A DNA stretch of 64,000 nucleotides from Serripes groenlandicus (GCA_031761405.1 JASEVX010000012.1:24844694-24908693), one strand, 5' to 3'. Counted from the stretch's first letter, positions 46,087 to 58,459 are shown. Notes: a model not told the origin generated them from the sequence alone. Program-made: numbers and translations.

Positions 46087-48265
46087 AGATCCCCTAGAGC
46101 CAAACAAATGTTCATTGGGGCACCCTTTACCAAGATTGTTCAAATATTTCCGATCGGTTGAAAAACATGGTCGCCAGCCTGTTTTTTTTGTTGTTAAAAT
46201 TTTAAAAATCTTCTTGTCCAAAAGTACTGGCCCGATTTGAAAATTATTTTGCGCAAATGTTCCTTGGGGTACCCTCTACCAAGATTGTTCAAATATTTCC
46301 GATGCGTTGAAAAACATGGCCGCCAGGGGCGGAGCTTATTTTCCTTATATGTGCATTGTTAAAACTTTAAAAATCTTCTGGTCCAAAAGTACTGGCCCGA
46401 TTTGAAAATTATTTTGCAGAAATGTACATTGGGGCACCCTTTACCAAGATTGTTCAAATATTTCCGATCCGTTGAAAAACATGGCCGTCAGGGGGCGAAG
46501 CTTGTTTTCCTTATATGTGCATTGTTAAAACTTTAAAAATCTTCTTGTCCAAAAGTACTGGTCCGATTTGAAAATTATTTTCCACAAATGTTCATTGGGG
46601 CACCCTTTACCAAGATTGTTCAAATATTTCCGATCGGTTGAAAAACATGGTCGCCAGCCTGTTTTTTTTGTTGTTAAAATTTTAAAAATCTTCTTGTCCA
46701 AAAGTACTGGCCCGATTTGAAAATTATTTTGCACAAATGGTCATTGGGGCACCCTTTACCAAGATTGTTCAAATATTTCCGATCCGTTGAAAAACATGGC
46801 CACCAGGGGGCGGATCTTGTTTTCCTTAAATATGCATTGTTAAAACTTTAAAAATCTTCTTGTCGAAAAGTACTGGCCTGATTTGACAATTATTTTCCAC
46901 AAATATTCCTTGGGGCACTCCAAGATTGTTCAAATATTTCTGATCGGTTGAAAAACATGGCCGCCAGGGGGGCGGAGCTTGTTCTCCTTATATGTGCATT
47001 GTTAAAACTTTGAAAATCTTCTTGTCCAAAAGTATAAGCCCAATTTTAAAATTATATTGAACACATGTTCCTTTGGGCACCCTTTACCAAGATTGTGCAA
47101 ATATTTCCGATCCGTTGATAAACATGGCCGCCAGGGGTTGGAGCCTGTTTTCCTTATATGTGCATTGTTAAAACTTTAAAAATCTTCTTATCCAAAAGTA
47201 CTGGCCCGATTTGAAAATTATTTTGCACACATGTTCATTGGGGCACCCTTTAACAAGATTGTTCAAATATTTCCGATCCGTTGAAAAAAACATGGCTGCC
47301 AGGGGGCTAAGCTTGTTTTCCTTATATGTGCATTGTTAAAACTTTGAAAATCTTCTTGTCCAAAAGTATAAGCCCAATTTGAAAATTAATTTGCACAAAT
47401 GTTCCTTTGGGAACCCTTTATCAAGCTTGTTCAAATATTTCCGATCCGTTGAAAAACATGGCCGCCAGGCGGTGGAGCCTGTTTTCCTTATATGTGCATT
47501 GTTTAAACTTTAAAAATCTTCTTGTCCAAAAGTACTGGCCCGATTTGAAAATTATTTTGCACAAATGTTCATTGGGGCACCCTTTACCAAGATTGTTCAA
47601 ATATTTCCGATCCGTTGAAAAAACATGGCTGCAAGGAGGCTAAGCTTGTTTTCCTTATATGTGTATTGTTAAAACTTAAAAAATCTTCTCGTCCAAAAGA
47701 ATCAGCCCGATTTGAAAATAATTTTTCACAAATGTTCTTTGGGGCACCCTCTACCAAGTTTGTTCAAATATGTCCGATCTGTTGAAAAACATGGCCGCCA
47801 GGGTTGCTGCAGTATCAGAAAGGGGGCAAAATGTCCAAGCTTTAAAAATCTTCTTCTTTGAATCTGCATGTCTGATTCCAATATAGTTGGTAGAAATGTT
47901 CCTTAAGTGAGCCTCTACAAAGATCGTTCAAGGCATACTGTTTGGTTGAAAACATGGCAGTCAGGAGGCATCAGAAAAGGGGCAAAATGACAAAATTTAG
48001 AAATTCCATTTTTTTAAGTTCTTGTCTGTCATTAAGGAAATTGAATATAAATCCTACTTCAGTGATCTTCTATACATTTAATTTGTTCAAGCTGTTTTGA
48101 TTGGTTACACAATCATAGCAACCTCGCGTCATCACAAAAGGGGTTAATTGAACTTTAAGCTACAAATGACAACTCCTACCATTCCGTTTGACCAATTTCA
48201 ACGTTACTTCACAGGAATGTTCCTTTGATGGTCCTCTTTCAAAATTGTTCAAATACTTGCATTCT
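46087..48265 (+). mobile_element. Helitron-like tandem array, family Q, inside the gypsy element
   Basis: Begins after a T-run with agatcccctagag. About 12 units of ~150-168 bp follow, each with 'tcattggggcaccc', 'ccaagattgttcaaat', 'aaacatggccgcca' and 'ccaaaagtactggcccg'. The last units drift near 47.9-48.2 kb and no canonical 3' end is visible. Small frames in it are repeat shadows. Confidence 0.7.
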
Positions 48266-48482
48266 GTGTAGAACCTTTGTTGCTGGATTTCTGTAGTGTT
48301 GATGTGTAAAAGATCATTATCACTGCTCTCTGAATAAAGTTCACTTTCAAGTTTATTAACACTTTTGGGTCTTGTTCTGCACATTTTGATCCAATGGATT
48401 TTCTTATTACAAAAATAACAAGTTGAACCAAATGCTGGCACTTCCTCTTTTCATGTTTTTCTTCACCCCTCATCATCTTCAT
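48249..48482 (-). pseudogene. Gypsy-like gag, zinc-knuckle part
   Basis: Two overlapping frames carry CYFCNKKIHWIKMC, a CX2CX4HX4C zinc knuckle, followed by a Ser/Asp-rich stretch. It is broken by a frameshift and cut by the tandem array. Confidence 0.6.
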
Positions 48483-48535
48483 TTGACTCTGTGAAATTTC
48501 AAATTGTTGACCAATTTCAATGACTTAATCAAGTG

Positions 48536-48757
48536 TTAACTTCTGACCTTGAGTCTTTCTTGGATTTTCTGGTGTCTGACTCCACTGATAATTAAGTCTA
48601 CTAGAACGTCATCTACGTTAGTATACTCACAGTTCATTATCAAGAGTTTTAAGATCTTTGACGAAATTATCAAAAGTCTCACCATCCAGTTGTTTTCTCT
48701 GATGAGCTCATAACATTGAAACCCCTTTGCTCTGTGTCGGTCAGACGTAATCCTCAA
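48536..48757 (-). pseudogene. Gypsy-like gag, capsid-side fragment
   Basis: The frame with DVLVDLIISGVRHQKIQERL matches the end of gypsy-type capsid regions (D.l.D.ii.Gi....qerLL). Short and isolated by a frameshift from the zinc-knuckle part. Confidence 0.5.
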
Positions 48758-48879
48758 TCTGTTTTACGTATGACATCCAGATTGTCTTCTTCGCCTTCTC
48801 CAAATACAAATGTCTTGTACAATTATGTACCTTGTTGGTTGATCCATATTCCGAGCCATCCTGCTTTGTGGTTCTCGTC

Positions 48880-50084
48880 TGCGGTAAGAGGAAAGACTAT
48901 TGCCTACTCATCATATAAAAAGAAATCCGAAATTGATGGGGAAAATACAATCCTAAAAGAAATAACAATTTTAGAGAAAAAAAATAATATAGACTATGAC
49001 TTGTTAGACAGTAAACGTAAGATTTAAATGATTTAAGAAAGATACAAATGGCAGGAGTATTTATTAGATCAAAATCTAAATGGATCCAAGAAGGTGAAAA
49101 ACCAACATTTTTTTTTGGCATCTTAATGAGTAACAATTATGTGTCTAAGTTTATGCATTCTTTAATTACAGAAACATGTAAATGCTTAAAAACACAAAGT
49201 GATAAACTCTTGAAACTAAGCGGCGCTATCACTCTATATATAAAGAACGATGCACAGATAATAAACCTTTAAAGGAAATATTCAACAATATTGATATACC
49301 AAAATTACTGAAAAATGATTAAAATGCAATAGAAGGCATTTTAACATATTCAGAGGTATTGTCAAGGTTTAAAAAATGTCTAATAACACCAGTTCAAGAA
49401 ATGGACGCTTTCAATGTAGAATTGTTTAAATTTTTCTGGAATAATTTAGGTACATTTTTAGTTAGGTCTTTAAACTATTCTTATTCCGAAGGGGGGAATG
49501 TCAGTTACTCAAAGAAAGGGAGGTATAACATGTATTCCCAAGGGTAATAAAGACAAGTCCTTTTAAAAAAAACTGGAGACTAATATCTCTCTTAAATTCC
49601 TCATATAAATTGGCATCAGCATCTATAGCTTGCAGAATTAAAACTAAATTAGGTACTATAGGTTATGAAGACTAAACTGGTCTCTTGCCCGGAAGGTTGA
49701 TGTCTACAAACATAAAGTTATTATATGATATTTTATTTTATACTGAGGAGCAGAGCATCCCCGGGCTTTTGTTACTAATCGACGGCGCTGCGAATTATTT
49801 CGATACCATTTCTTGGCAATTTATGACTAACGTTTTTTTTTTATTTATTTTATAATAATTCAGAGTCATGCGTCATAGTAAATGGCCATATGTCTGAATG
49901 GTTCCCCTTACGAAGAGGCTGTCGTCAAGGTGATGCTTTGTCGCCTTACCTTTTCATTTTATGTGCAGAAATACTTGTAATACTACTTAGAATTATCCCG
50001 AAAATAAAAGGTATTAATATTAATGGTTACATGTGGGAACATATAGTGTCCAAATATGCAGATGTTACAAGTCTGTTTTTATAA
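48880..50084 (+). pseudogene. L1/Tx1-like LINE ORF2, RT region
   Basis: Across several frames: IRSKSKWIQEGEKPTFFF (the linker before RT), LLLLIDG....YFDTISW near 49770-49815 (RT motif A region), and RRGCRQGDALSPYLFILCAE at about 49908-49967. The catalytic YADD then reads YADV. Multiple stops and the lost Asp show it is dead. The element breaks at 50081-50084 and continues at 53640. Confidence 0.75.
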
Positions 50085-50190
50085 TCTATCAGATTCCTTC
50101 AAGCCATGTTGATTGGTCTAAAAACATGGCCGCCAGGGGGGCGGGGCTATTTTGCCTTATATGGCTAAAGTGAAAACTTAAAAAATCTTA
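50081..50190 (+). mobile_element. Family D Helitron-like fragment
   Basis: 'cagattccttcaagccatg' and 'atggccgccagggggg' are family D unit words. Both ends are truncated. It interrupts the LINE. Confidence 0.6.
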
Positions 50191-50243
50191 AAAGAGTCTA
50201 TCTTGCTTTGCTTGAGAAATTTATTAATTTGTTATGTCTTTTG

Positions 50244-50363
50244 AAACAGAAAAACACACAATAAACGTGAACATTTTTTGTGCATAAAATAGTGTTTTGT
50301 TTCCTTAGTTACGCCATTGAGTAGAATATTTTGAACCTATATTGGGGATACATGAATAGGAAA
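50244..50363 (+). repeat. ~120 bp direct repeat, first copy
   Basis: 'ttttttgtgcataaaatag', 'tttgtttccttagttacgcc' and 'gaatattttgaacc' recur at 52250-52376 in the same order, diverged. Confidence 0.6.
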
Positions 50364-50403
50364 TTATCAGATGTATAACCAATGACTTTCCTAATACCAT
50401 TGT

Positions 50404-51528
50404 TATACGCCCGTTTTGAACAAAACGTATTATAGTTTAACCTGCGGCGTACGGGTGGGCAGGCGCTCGGCGTCCAGTATGTTGTCACCTAAATTACTTT
50501 AGAAGCCTTTGTCCAATCATCACTGAATTTAGTCAGAATGCGTATTGGCATACTATCTTGGATAACTACCCATATCGCTCTAGTAAATCGGCCTTTAATT
50601 ATAGAAATTACCTAAAATTGATATTGTCAGTCCAATTACTTTAGAAGCCGTTATCCAATCACCACCAAATTAGGTCAAAATGTGTATTGGCATAATATCT
50701 CGGGTCAAGTTTTATAACCAGCCATATCGCTGTAGTCAATCGAGAGTTATTGTCCTTTAATGAGAATACGTATTGGCATAACATATTGGATAAGTCCGAT
50801 AACTTCCATATCGCTCTAGTCAATCGAGAGTTATCGCCCTTTAATTATAGAAATTACCTAAAATTGGTCTTGTGAGCCCGATAACTTTAGAAGCCTTTGT
50901 CCAATCATCACCAAGTTTGGTCAAAATGTGTATTGGCATAATATCTCGGACAACTTCGATAACTAGCCATATCACTCTTGTCACTCGTAAGTTATCGCCC
51001 TTTAATTAAAGAAATTACCTAAAATAGATATTGTCTGCTTAATAACATTAGAAACATTTGTCCAATCACCATCAAATTTGGTCAAAATGTATATTGGCAT
51101 AATATCTCGAAAAAGTTTTATAACCAGTCAATCGAGAGTTATTGCCCTTTAATGACCGAAATTACCCAAAATCGGTCTTGTCCGTTTAATACATGTAACT
51201 TAAGAAGCCTTTTTCAGATCACCACCAAATTTGGTCAGAATGTGTATTGGCAAAATATCTCGGACAAGTTCGATTACCAGCCATATCGCTGTAGTCATTT
51301 TATTTGACCATCACCAAATTTAGACAATATGTTGATGGGCAGAATATCTTGGTCTGGTTCGATAACTAACCACGTTATCTTAGTCACTCCACACTTATGT
51401 CCCTCGAAATAGTCAACACTGTATTAACAGTGTCCGCTCTCTAAATTTGCCTGACGTACAACCAAATATCACTATACTAAGTCTCAAAAAAACAGGACGG
51501 GCGTATTTTTTGACATTTGGCGCTCTTG
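50404..51528 (+). mobile_element. Helitron-like element, family J (complete)
   Basis: Second copy of the tatacgcccgttttg family. It has a 5' hairpin, a short G/C-rich run, about six units with 'tagaaattacctaaaat', then gacgggcgta and cgctcttg. It lies between the two halves of the LINE. Confidence 0.75.
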
Positions 51529-51574
51529 TACTTCATCTATTTTGTAAGTTTATGACAAAGTTTAAGACATGTCC

Positions 51575-51632
51575 AATATGTTCAAAGTTTTCTGCTGCAG
51601 AATTGTCGTATGATGGAAAGGGTTAAACCCTT
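51575..51632 (+). mobile_element. Right end of MITE family A
   Basis: 'aagttttctgctgcag' and 'gatggaaagggttaa' match the family's right terminus. Confidence 0.4.
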
Positions 51633-53639
51633 CAAGTTGTTTTGCATAATTTTACTGTACCTCTACCTGTTTTTATTAGCAAAAAACAAATGCTCTTTTT
51701 CCAATAGTATTGCATAAATAAGTTGTTTTTAATACAGACGTGCAAAAACACTTTTGGAAAGTGTTTTAGTGTTTTTCTTAAAAAGACCATTATTCAATAA
51801 CAAGAATAATGATGAACATCACTTTCATGTATTAAATGCATCACCCAAGTTGACATGTAAAATAATATAATTCTTGTTTGAATCATAACAACTAATGATA
51901 ACTTTGTTTGAAGATTACAATTTTCCATATTTTACATCACTAGCTTCTCCTGCTATTTTGATTTTTTGGAGTTCTAATGACATTGAGGTTAGGTACAAAT
52001 TGTTTAATACACATGGGTTCAAAATTGTTTAGGATCTACACACAGAGTGAGTACTGTTGGGATGTACGAATGTTTTCTGCGGTCTTCACTATATTATTAT
52101 GTTATAGGTAAGTTGCTAGGCAACCATCAACACAAATACTCTATGGTTTTATTTATTGATTTATATACATTATACATATGAAGCACTTTGGACATGTGTC
52201 TTACTTTGTTGAGAACTTAATTATTTCAATATATAGTTTGAAAAAGAAAACAACAAACACACACAACATAATAAAACGAACATATTTTGTGCATAAATAG
52301 TATTTTGTTTCTTAAGCAATGCCATTAAGAAGGATATTTTGAACATTTGTTGGGATACATGCACAGAAAACTATCATATGAGTACATTGTCTTGCATGAT
52401 AAGATATTGTTTCTTCTGTTTTATCCGTTTTGAGGATGAGAAATAGTTTGAGATGTTTATCTATGCATTTTGCTACCATGTACATACTTATATTTACTGT
52501 ATTTCATTGTCATTACTTCTCGCATTTGTTTAACAACATTCATTTTCTCAAATTATTTTGCTCATTGTCATTTTTAAAAAAACATTTTAGTTCTTATTGA
52601 AAACATGAAAGTAAAATGCTTTTTCGAACATTAGAAAAGAAGTATATTTCAGAGCGATGGAAATACATTTAAAAGCCAAATTCCCTGAAAATTTAAAGTT
52701 ATTTGTTAGAAGAGGTGATATATTTTGTTTTCATGGTAACTAATTTAAGAGGCATTGTTCCACATAGCTTTTTTTATTTCTTTATGTTGACCTTCATGCA
52801 TCCATTGTTCATTCGTATTATTTTTATAACCATTCCAAAAATGGCGAAAAGTGTTTTTTTTATCCGCAAAAAAAAACCCCTTTGTAAAGAAGGGTTTGGG
52901 ACCACATTTAACAATTTGATGACAAATGTTTTTTACTGAATCTCCTTCATCAAATGATGGATTTTGGTAGAAAATATAAATTTTTGCATATATATCTTCA
53001 TGTATGCTAAAAACTGATTTGAAAATTGAGTGAAGTTCTCATTAAAATCGGTCCTATAAAAAAAGAGAGCCTGTTGATACGGCAACCAAAGACTATAGCA
53101 AAGTTTTCTTTGCCATTTTCTATTTCTTTCTTCAAGTTGAGAAAATGTGTGAAGTTTGAACAAAATCTGTGACCATGCGTGCCACACTCCCTATATGGGA
53201 GTGCAAATGCTTACAGAGAATGGCTATTAACAACTATGTCGGTGTTAAAATTATATTGGAAAATTAAGGGTCTAAATGTTAATACAGACAACAAAAGTAA
53301 TTTAGTTTGGGTCACGCAAACATAGCCGAGTTATACTATGTCCAGAACTGAATCTTTCATGGGAAAATACTATATTTACTCTTTTTGGTGTTAAATGTTA
53401 TTTTATGTAAAAACATAAAATATTTTATGAATGTTTCAGGGTTGTATTGTCTCGTCCCCTTAAGTTCCCACGATAGCTATACATAGAGGAATTTACATAC
53501 GCTAGGCTAATGTCAACAAATCATAGTATGACAGTCACGTGCTTCTATCGCCATCTTTTTATAATACTATCGGAAAAAGAAGCACGCTTTGTTTCTCGGA
53601 TTAACATAACTCTTATATATTGTTGAACTTAACTGTTCT
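51633..53639. other. Unassigned sequence between LINE halves
   Basis: Contains the second copy of the 120 bp repeat (52250-52376). Frames at 52703-52939 (+) and 52933-53187 (-) have no recognisable domain and I do not call them genes. Confidence 0.4.
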
Positions 53640-54990
53640 TCCAAAATTGAACAGATCACAAAACTGTTGCTCAAGTTGGTAAAAATAAAGTTGTTTAAAT
53701 ATTTGGCTTTGGCTAAACTTAACCATTTAATAATGAGAATGTTTAACCCCTCACAAGAGCAAATAAATAAACTACAAATTATGTTTTACAAGTTTATATG
53801 GAACAATGCAAATGATAAAGTTAAGCGTACAACAGTATTACAAGATTACATACTTGGTGGACTCAAAATAATAGATCTGAAGACTTTTATGTACAGCTTA
53901 AAGGTTACTTGGCTGAGAAGAATATTGTATATGAACAAAACATGTCATTACTGTGCTTAAGGTACATGCCCTACTTTTTTAAATACAGTACTGATTACTT
54001 AAAAAAAAGGTTTAAAACGAGAACAAAATCCTTTTTGGAAATATGTCGTATACATTTTGTTATGTTTAAACTTAAAAATCAATTAATACAAAATACCAAT
54101 CCCAAGAAAGGTAAACAAACCTTTTCAGTAAATGTATGGCTTAAGGGTATAGGTTGGTCGAGTGTTTGCTAAAATAGATGGCTAGTGGCTGGAATTGTTT
54201 TTTTTGTTAATCTTATAAATAGTCAAGGTGACTTCTATAGTTACGGAGATTTCATATCCAGTTTTAACGTAAGAACGAATTTCTTAGAATATAATTGAAT
54301 CATTATCAAGAAGTCAAGAAGTATCTCGAATTAAAAGATATCCGTTATATTCCAAATTTACCACTTCCCTTGGTTATAATAAACAGGGATAAAAATGGTT
54401 GTAGATCAATCTATAGAACTATTTTGACCACTGCAAAAATGCTCAAAGCATTCGTTAAGTGGCAAACGGAGTTTAATAATATGCAAGATACGATTAGGTT
54501 TTATAATGTTTTTTCATGTACAGTTGATCCTAATTTACTATGGTTCTATTACAGAACCAACCACAGAATATTAGGCACAAACTTCCTACTAAAGAAAATG
54601 AAGAATTATTGTTGATGAAGATACGTTCACCTTTTGTAATAGATCCTCGAAACTTTAGAGCACATTTTCTGTAGCTGTGAAATAACCAAACAGTTTTGAA
54701 CTAATCTATCAACATACTTTAATGATAAATGTAACCTAAACCAAAATGATAAGAAGGCCAATGGCATTTTTTTTTTTTTATTTAATTATAAACAAACTAT
54801 TATTAATAAAGACTAAATATTATATTTATTCATGCAAAATGAAAAAAACAGAGACCATCAATTGAAGGTTTTAATTATAAAATTGTATCCTTGCACCAGG
54901 CTGAAAAGTATATTGCACCTAAAAATATGATTATTGCCAAAGTTGAAGCTTTGTGAGAAAAATACAAGCAATTGATATAGATATAGATGT
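53640..54990 (+). pseudogene. L1/Tx1-like LINE ORF2, C-terminal region
   Basis: Fragments read KIKLFKYLALAKLNHLIM, FYKFIWNNANDKVKR, GGLKIIDLKTFMYSLKVTWL and, at ~54530, LLWFYYRTNHRILGTNFLL. All are standard post-RT signatures of L1-like elements. The tail region to ~54990 still reads EKYIAPKNMIIAKVEAL in one frame. Stops and shifts separate the pieces. Confidence 0.75.
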
Positions 54991-56425
54991 ATATCATAAA
55001 TCCTTCTTATATTTATAAATGTGATATAGAACAAATAGAGTTATACACAAACATTCGTATGTATTTCAGCAATATTAAAGGCAAATTATATATAGTTAAT
55101 AATTTATTTTGAATAACATATGATCGCTTTAACCCTCCATTGTTCTAGACGGACCACCACACTCATGGATTTTCCCTGGTTTTTTTCAAGACAGGAAGTA
55201 AATTTTAATATCGCACCAAATATTTAGTTTTATTTTTGATAACTCTCGCCTCTTCTTTTTAGGTATCTTATGTCTCAAAAATAGAATCCTATCTCATGTC
55301 ATCTGTCCCCCTCTCTCTCTTTCTTCTTCCAAAAACACAAAATACCCGTCCTGTTACCACACCATGTTCGTCTCTAAGTAGATAGATAGTACACCATTAT
55401 AAGAATACTATGTTTACTAAATTTGTTATACATGTTTTTTCTAACATTTAAACTTTTAAATTTGAATATCTACTAAATGTTTTGTAAGGTGTGATGGAGG
55501 ATGGCTCCCCGACCCCTCACACCTATGACGGGGACAATGCAAGAGCTACAAGCTGTAGCCAACAATTAAAAAAATGCAAATTCAGCTGGTAGTAACAGTT
55601 TTGTATGAGCGGAAGTCCAAGATGATGCGACACCTATACTAAAGGAAGATACCTATTAGAACGGCTGCAATTTTTCGAAAAATAGGTTCGAGTCCAATCA
55701 AGTTATCACCCTCCTCCTGTGACAATATTAGACTACTGTTAATAAGCCCCGTTCAATAATGTCTATTATACATATACTACAACATTTTTGGGGACCAAAT
55801 TGAAATGACACACCACTGCAATAAAAAATGGAGGCATACTATGATGGGCCTTTGTTCTTTCTTCAAAATGTCAATAGAACCCTCCCAGATTGTTCTATTT
55901 AATTTACATTTATATTCTAAAAGATGTGATGGACATGCCCAATACCCTATTAGAAAATAAGGGCCGCTATAGCACTACATGCTGGCCTAGCAACGTCCCT
56001 GGCATTTCAAGGACTGTCTTAATGTCACTAATTAGCGAAAAGTGCAAAACCAGATTAAATTGTGCGGATTTGCTAGCTGGTCTATGTCTAAGCTGGTCGG
56101 AAATGGCTAACGTAACGATTGGTCTTTGTACCATATTCTAATGATAAAGGACAGGACCTATAATGTGTTATTTAAGTGAAATTAGAATGAACTTTATATT
56201 TTCATTAAGACCACTTCATTCTGGTTGGTCGTCATCTAGTTTTGGCCGTAAACGTTTGCTGTTTGGTAACTGGAGGCTTGTCCACGCAGGTGTTGTAGTA
56301 ACCATCATACCAGACAGATCCAGATGGTTAATCCATAAGGGAAGTGATTTTGGAGATTCCTCGGACACGGTCATAACTAGCGCATCACACATGTCCAACA
56401 AGTAGGTTTTTGTTTTTTGTTTGTT
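54991..56425. other. Unassigned sequence
   Basis: Includes a ct-rich run near 55310. Frames at 55890-56141 and 56163-56405 (+) and 56216-56512 (-) have no domain I recognise. The last overlaps a SINE. Confidence 0.4.
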
Positions 56426-56527
56426 TGTTTGGAGTTTAACGCCGCTTTCAACAGCTTTGGTCATATCACGGCGGTCAGTGCACCTACCCATGTTTTCCTG
56501 GCTTACCCACACCAGTACTTACACAAC
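56426..56527 (-). repeat. SINE 3' part with (caaa)n tail
   Basis: The reverse complement reads 'tactggtgtgggtaagccag', 'ccgccgtgatatgacc' and ggcgttaaactcc followed by aaacaaacaaac. Same 3' domain as S1 with a different tail unit. Confidence 0.65.
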
Positions 56528-56767
56528 ATTCTTTCGAAGCCACCAACAAGTAGGTTAAAACGATGTAAAGTTAACACACTTGTAGTAACACAAGTTCGTC
56601 GAGGTCCACCAGAATCGGAACTTTTCGGCATGAACCTTTCCCACAGATAGGAAATCTTCAGGCGATGATTTTTAAAACACATAGGCAAAACTATGAATTA
56701 TATCTTTAAAATGATATGTATAATAATTAAATTAAAAACAATTCTCTTTATGAGGTATTCCCCCCTT

Positions 56768-56812
56768 TGTCACAATGTTTCCAAAAGTCGTCTGCTCCAG
56801 ATGCGTTAAATA
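56768..56812 (+). mobile_element. Core fragment of MITE family A
   Basis: 'tttgtcacaatgtttcc' and 'aaaagtcgtctgctcc' only. Confidence 0.35.
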
Positions 56813-57127
56813 TATAACTTTAATTATATACCTGTACGTTTTCCCGCGTAAATACATGCATATTGTCATGCGCAGTTCAGACACGGCAGATTAAAATTCC
56901 GTAATTTACACGTTTATTATTCGGACGTGTGACGTCAGACAGTGCGCGGACTATTTTCAGCGAGGTTCCCGTTTTGAATATGCGCTACGTAGTAAAATAT
57001 GCAGACAACCAGTACTATTTAGGAAAATCGTTTCTATTTTATGTATCGAAAACCTAGCGTCAAATTTAATTAAAAACCGCGCATGTAATAAACATACAAT
57101 TTCGATATGGAATTGTATTCAACGCCG

Positions 57128-57250
57128 TTTCAACTCAGTTATCAATTATTAATTATATTAGTTATTTATGATCCCCGGGTAAACACACCAGTACTATGGT
57201 TTGATACGTGTCTTGAAAAAGGACACTTCACCGGAGTATTTCCTGTTCGT
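57128..57250 (-). repeat. SINE S2 body fragment
   Basis: 'ttatgatccccgggtaaac', 'caccagtactatgg' and 'ggacacttcacc' parallel the body at 1.1-1.2 kb. Confidence 0.45.
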
Positions 57251-57759
57251 AGATGCATTAAGAAAGCAAAACCGTTAAACCCGGCTCATTTTTCCTTGTT
57301 CTAGACTCCATAATGTATAGTCTGTATATTATTATAACATATGGACCCCTCAATGAATTGCCATGACTAACTGATCTCGTTTATAAATATGAGAATTGTT
57401 TTGTAACGTATTTTAAAAGGCCAGTGATGTCTTGGGATTGCATCATCTGATTTACAGGACAACAGTTCAAAGCCACACGTATGCCAACATTTAAACACAA
57501 TAAAGGCGAATATCAAAAAGAGCCCAATCAGATTGCAAATATAGTAAGACGTGTAGAAAGTAAATTTGTATATTGGTCTACATTGGTCGCAACTATAGTA
57601 TAAAGCGATGAATTACGGCCACGGTAAATGGTGTATAAAACCGCATATAGTTTGACAATTGTAAAATATTCTACTCCGAAACTACTGGTTATCTATTTGG
57701 CATACTTTTACATGATACATGTCGCGATTCTGCCGAAGTAGCTAAGCTACTTTTTTAAC
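57251..57759. other. Unassigned sequence
   Basis: Nothing recognisable. Confidence 0.35.
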
Positions 57760-57875
57760 TTGAATGGTTTGGGGATTTTATATCAATATGATGAACTCTC
57801 TACTATGACCGCCGCGACTGCGGTTCGAACTCAAAACGTCCGGTTCCACACAACTCGGCCACGGCAGATACCTGC
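57760..57875 (-). repeat. SINE S2 head
   Basis: 'gccgcgactgcggttcgaac' and 'caactcggccacggcag' are the reverse of an S2 tRNA-like head. Confidence 0.5.
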
Positions 57876-58284
57876 TATAAATATGATGACCAATACGGCC
57901 TAGAGTTGGAGATGCAAATATTTCATGAGGTTCCCGTTCGGATATGTCAATGTTGAAGGTGTCTAAGCTGTGAAAACGTGCTGATGATATGTTTGTAACA
58001 CATTGACAACATTCATACGTACATGTAATAACAAACCAAATAATGAACCAGGCCATATGATAGCCGACATTGGGGCCTTTGCGATCACATCTGCAAGCGC
58101 ATCCGCGCGGTCTGATCAGCGTCACGTTCGTTCGCTATCGGACCATTCATGAAACACCTGCAGAACGTAATGAGAAAAACTACGACTATTCAGCTGGATA
58201 TTTTAATCGATATCAGCATCAATCTCGAAACCTTCGAAGGTCTGATTTCCTATTTCTCATTACTATGACTTTTCTATTTTTCAG

Positions 58285-58459
58285 CTGGTCACGAGTAGAC
58301 TGTAGAACGGATTGCCTGCGTCATTATGTCAACGACTACTTACGAGCAGCACTGATAACCAAGCCATACAGTCTGATTGGTGCAAACTGTCAGACGGCCG
58401 CCCATGGTATGATGCACCTGTTAGATGGTTGTAATTCTTGCTATGTCGATGAACTTTGA
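58285..58459 (+). CDS. Terminal exon of a predicted small secreted protein
   Basis: A strong acceptor (cttttctatttttcag, ending 58284) is followed by an open frame to TGA at 58457-58459. The first base completes a codon begun by the donor at 39260, so phase agrees. It gives 57 residues after the junction, with five Cys: VDCRTDC, GANCQTAAHG and DGCNSCYVDEL. The C-terminus YVDEL resembles an x-DEL ER-retrieval signal, though VDEL is not the classical form. With exon 1 the product would be ~98 residues. An ATTAAA possible poly-A signal is near 58512. I do not recognise the family, and direct joining to exon 1 is a hypothesis. Confidence 0.5.

Larger units (their letters stand above)
43808..48757 (-). 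mobile_element. Degenerate Ty3/gypsy-like retrotransposon, interrupted
   Basis: On the minus strand, gag (48.76-48.25 kb), RT (45.73-45.45), RNase H (45.00-44.72) and integrase (44.19-43.81) fragments appear in normal gypsy order. The gag-RT interval, where protease should lie, is filled by a tandem array at 46.09-48.27 kb. No LTR pair was recognised. Every part carries stops or frameshifts. Confidence 0.7.

Noticed and set aside
52703..53187. Two overlapping 78-84 codon frames on opposite strands
   Set aside because: Rich in Phe and Ile as expected for AT-rich random sequence; no recognisable domain.
56216..56512. 98-codon minus frame (KSLPLWINHLDLSG)
   Set aside because: Looked like a possible transposon remnant, but part of it is SINE sequence and I could not match the rest to a family.
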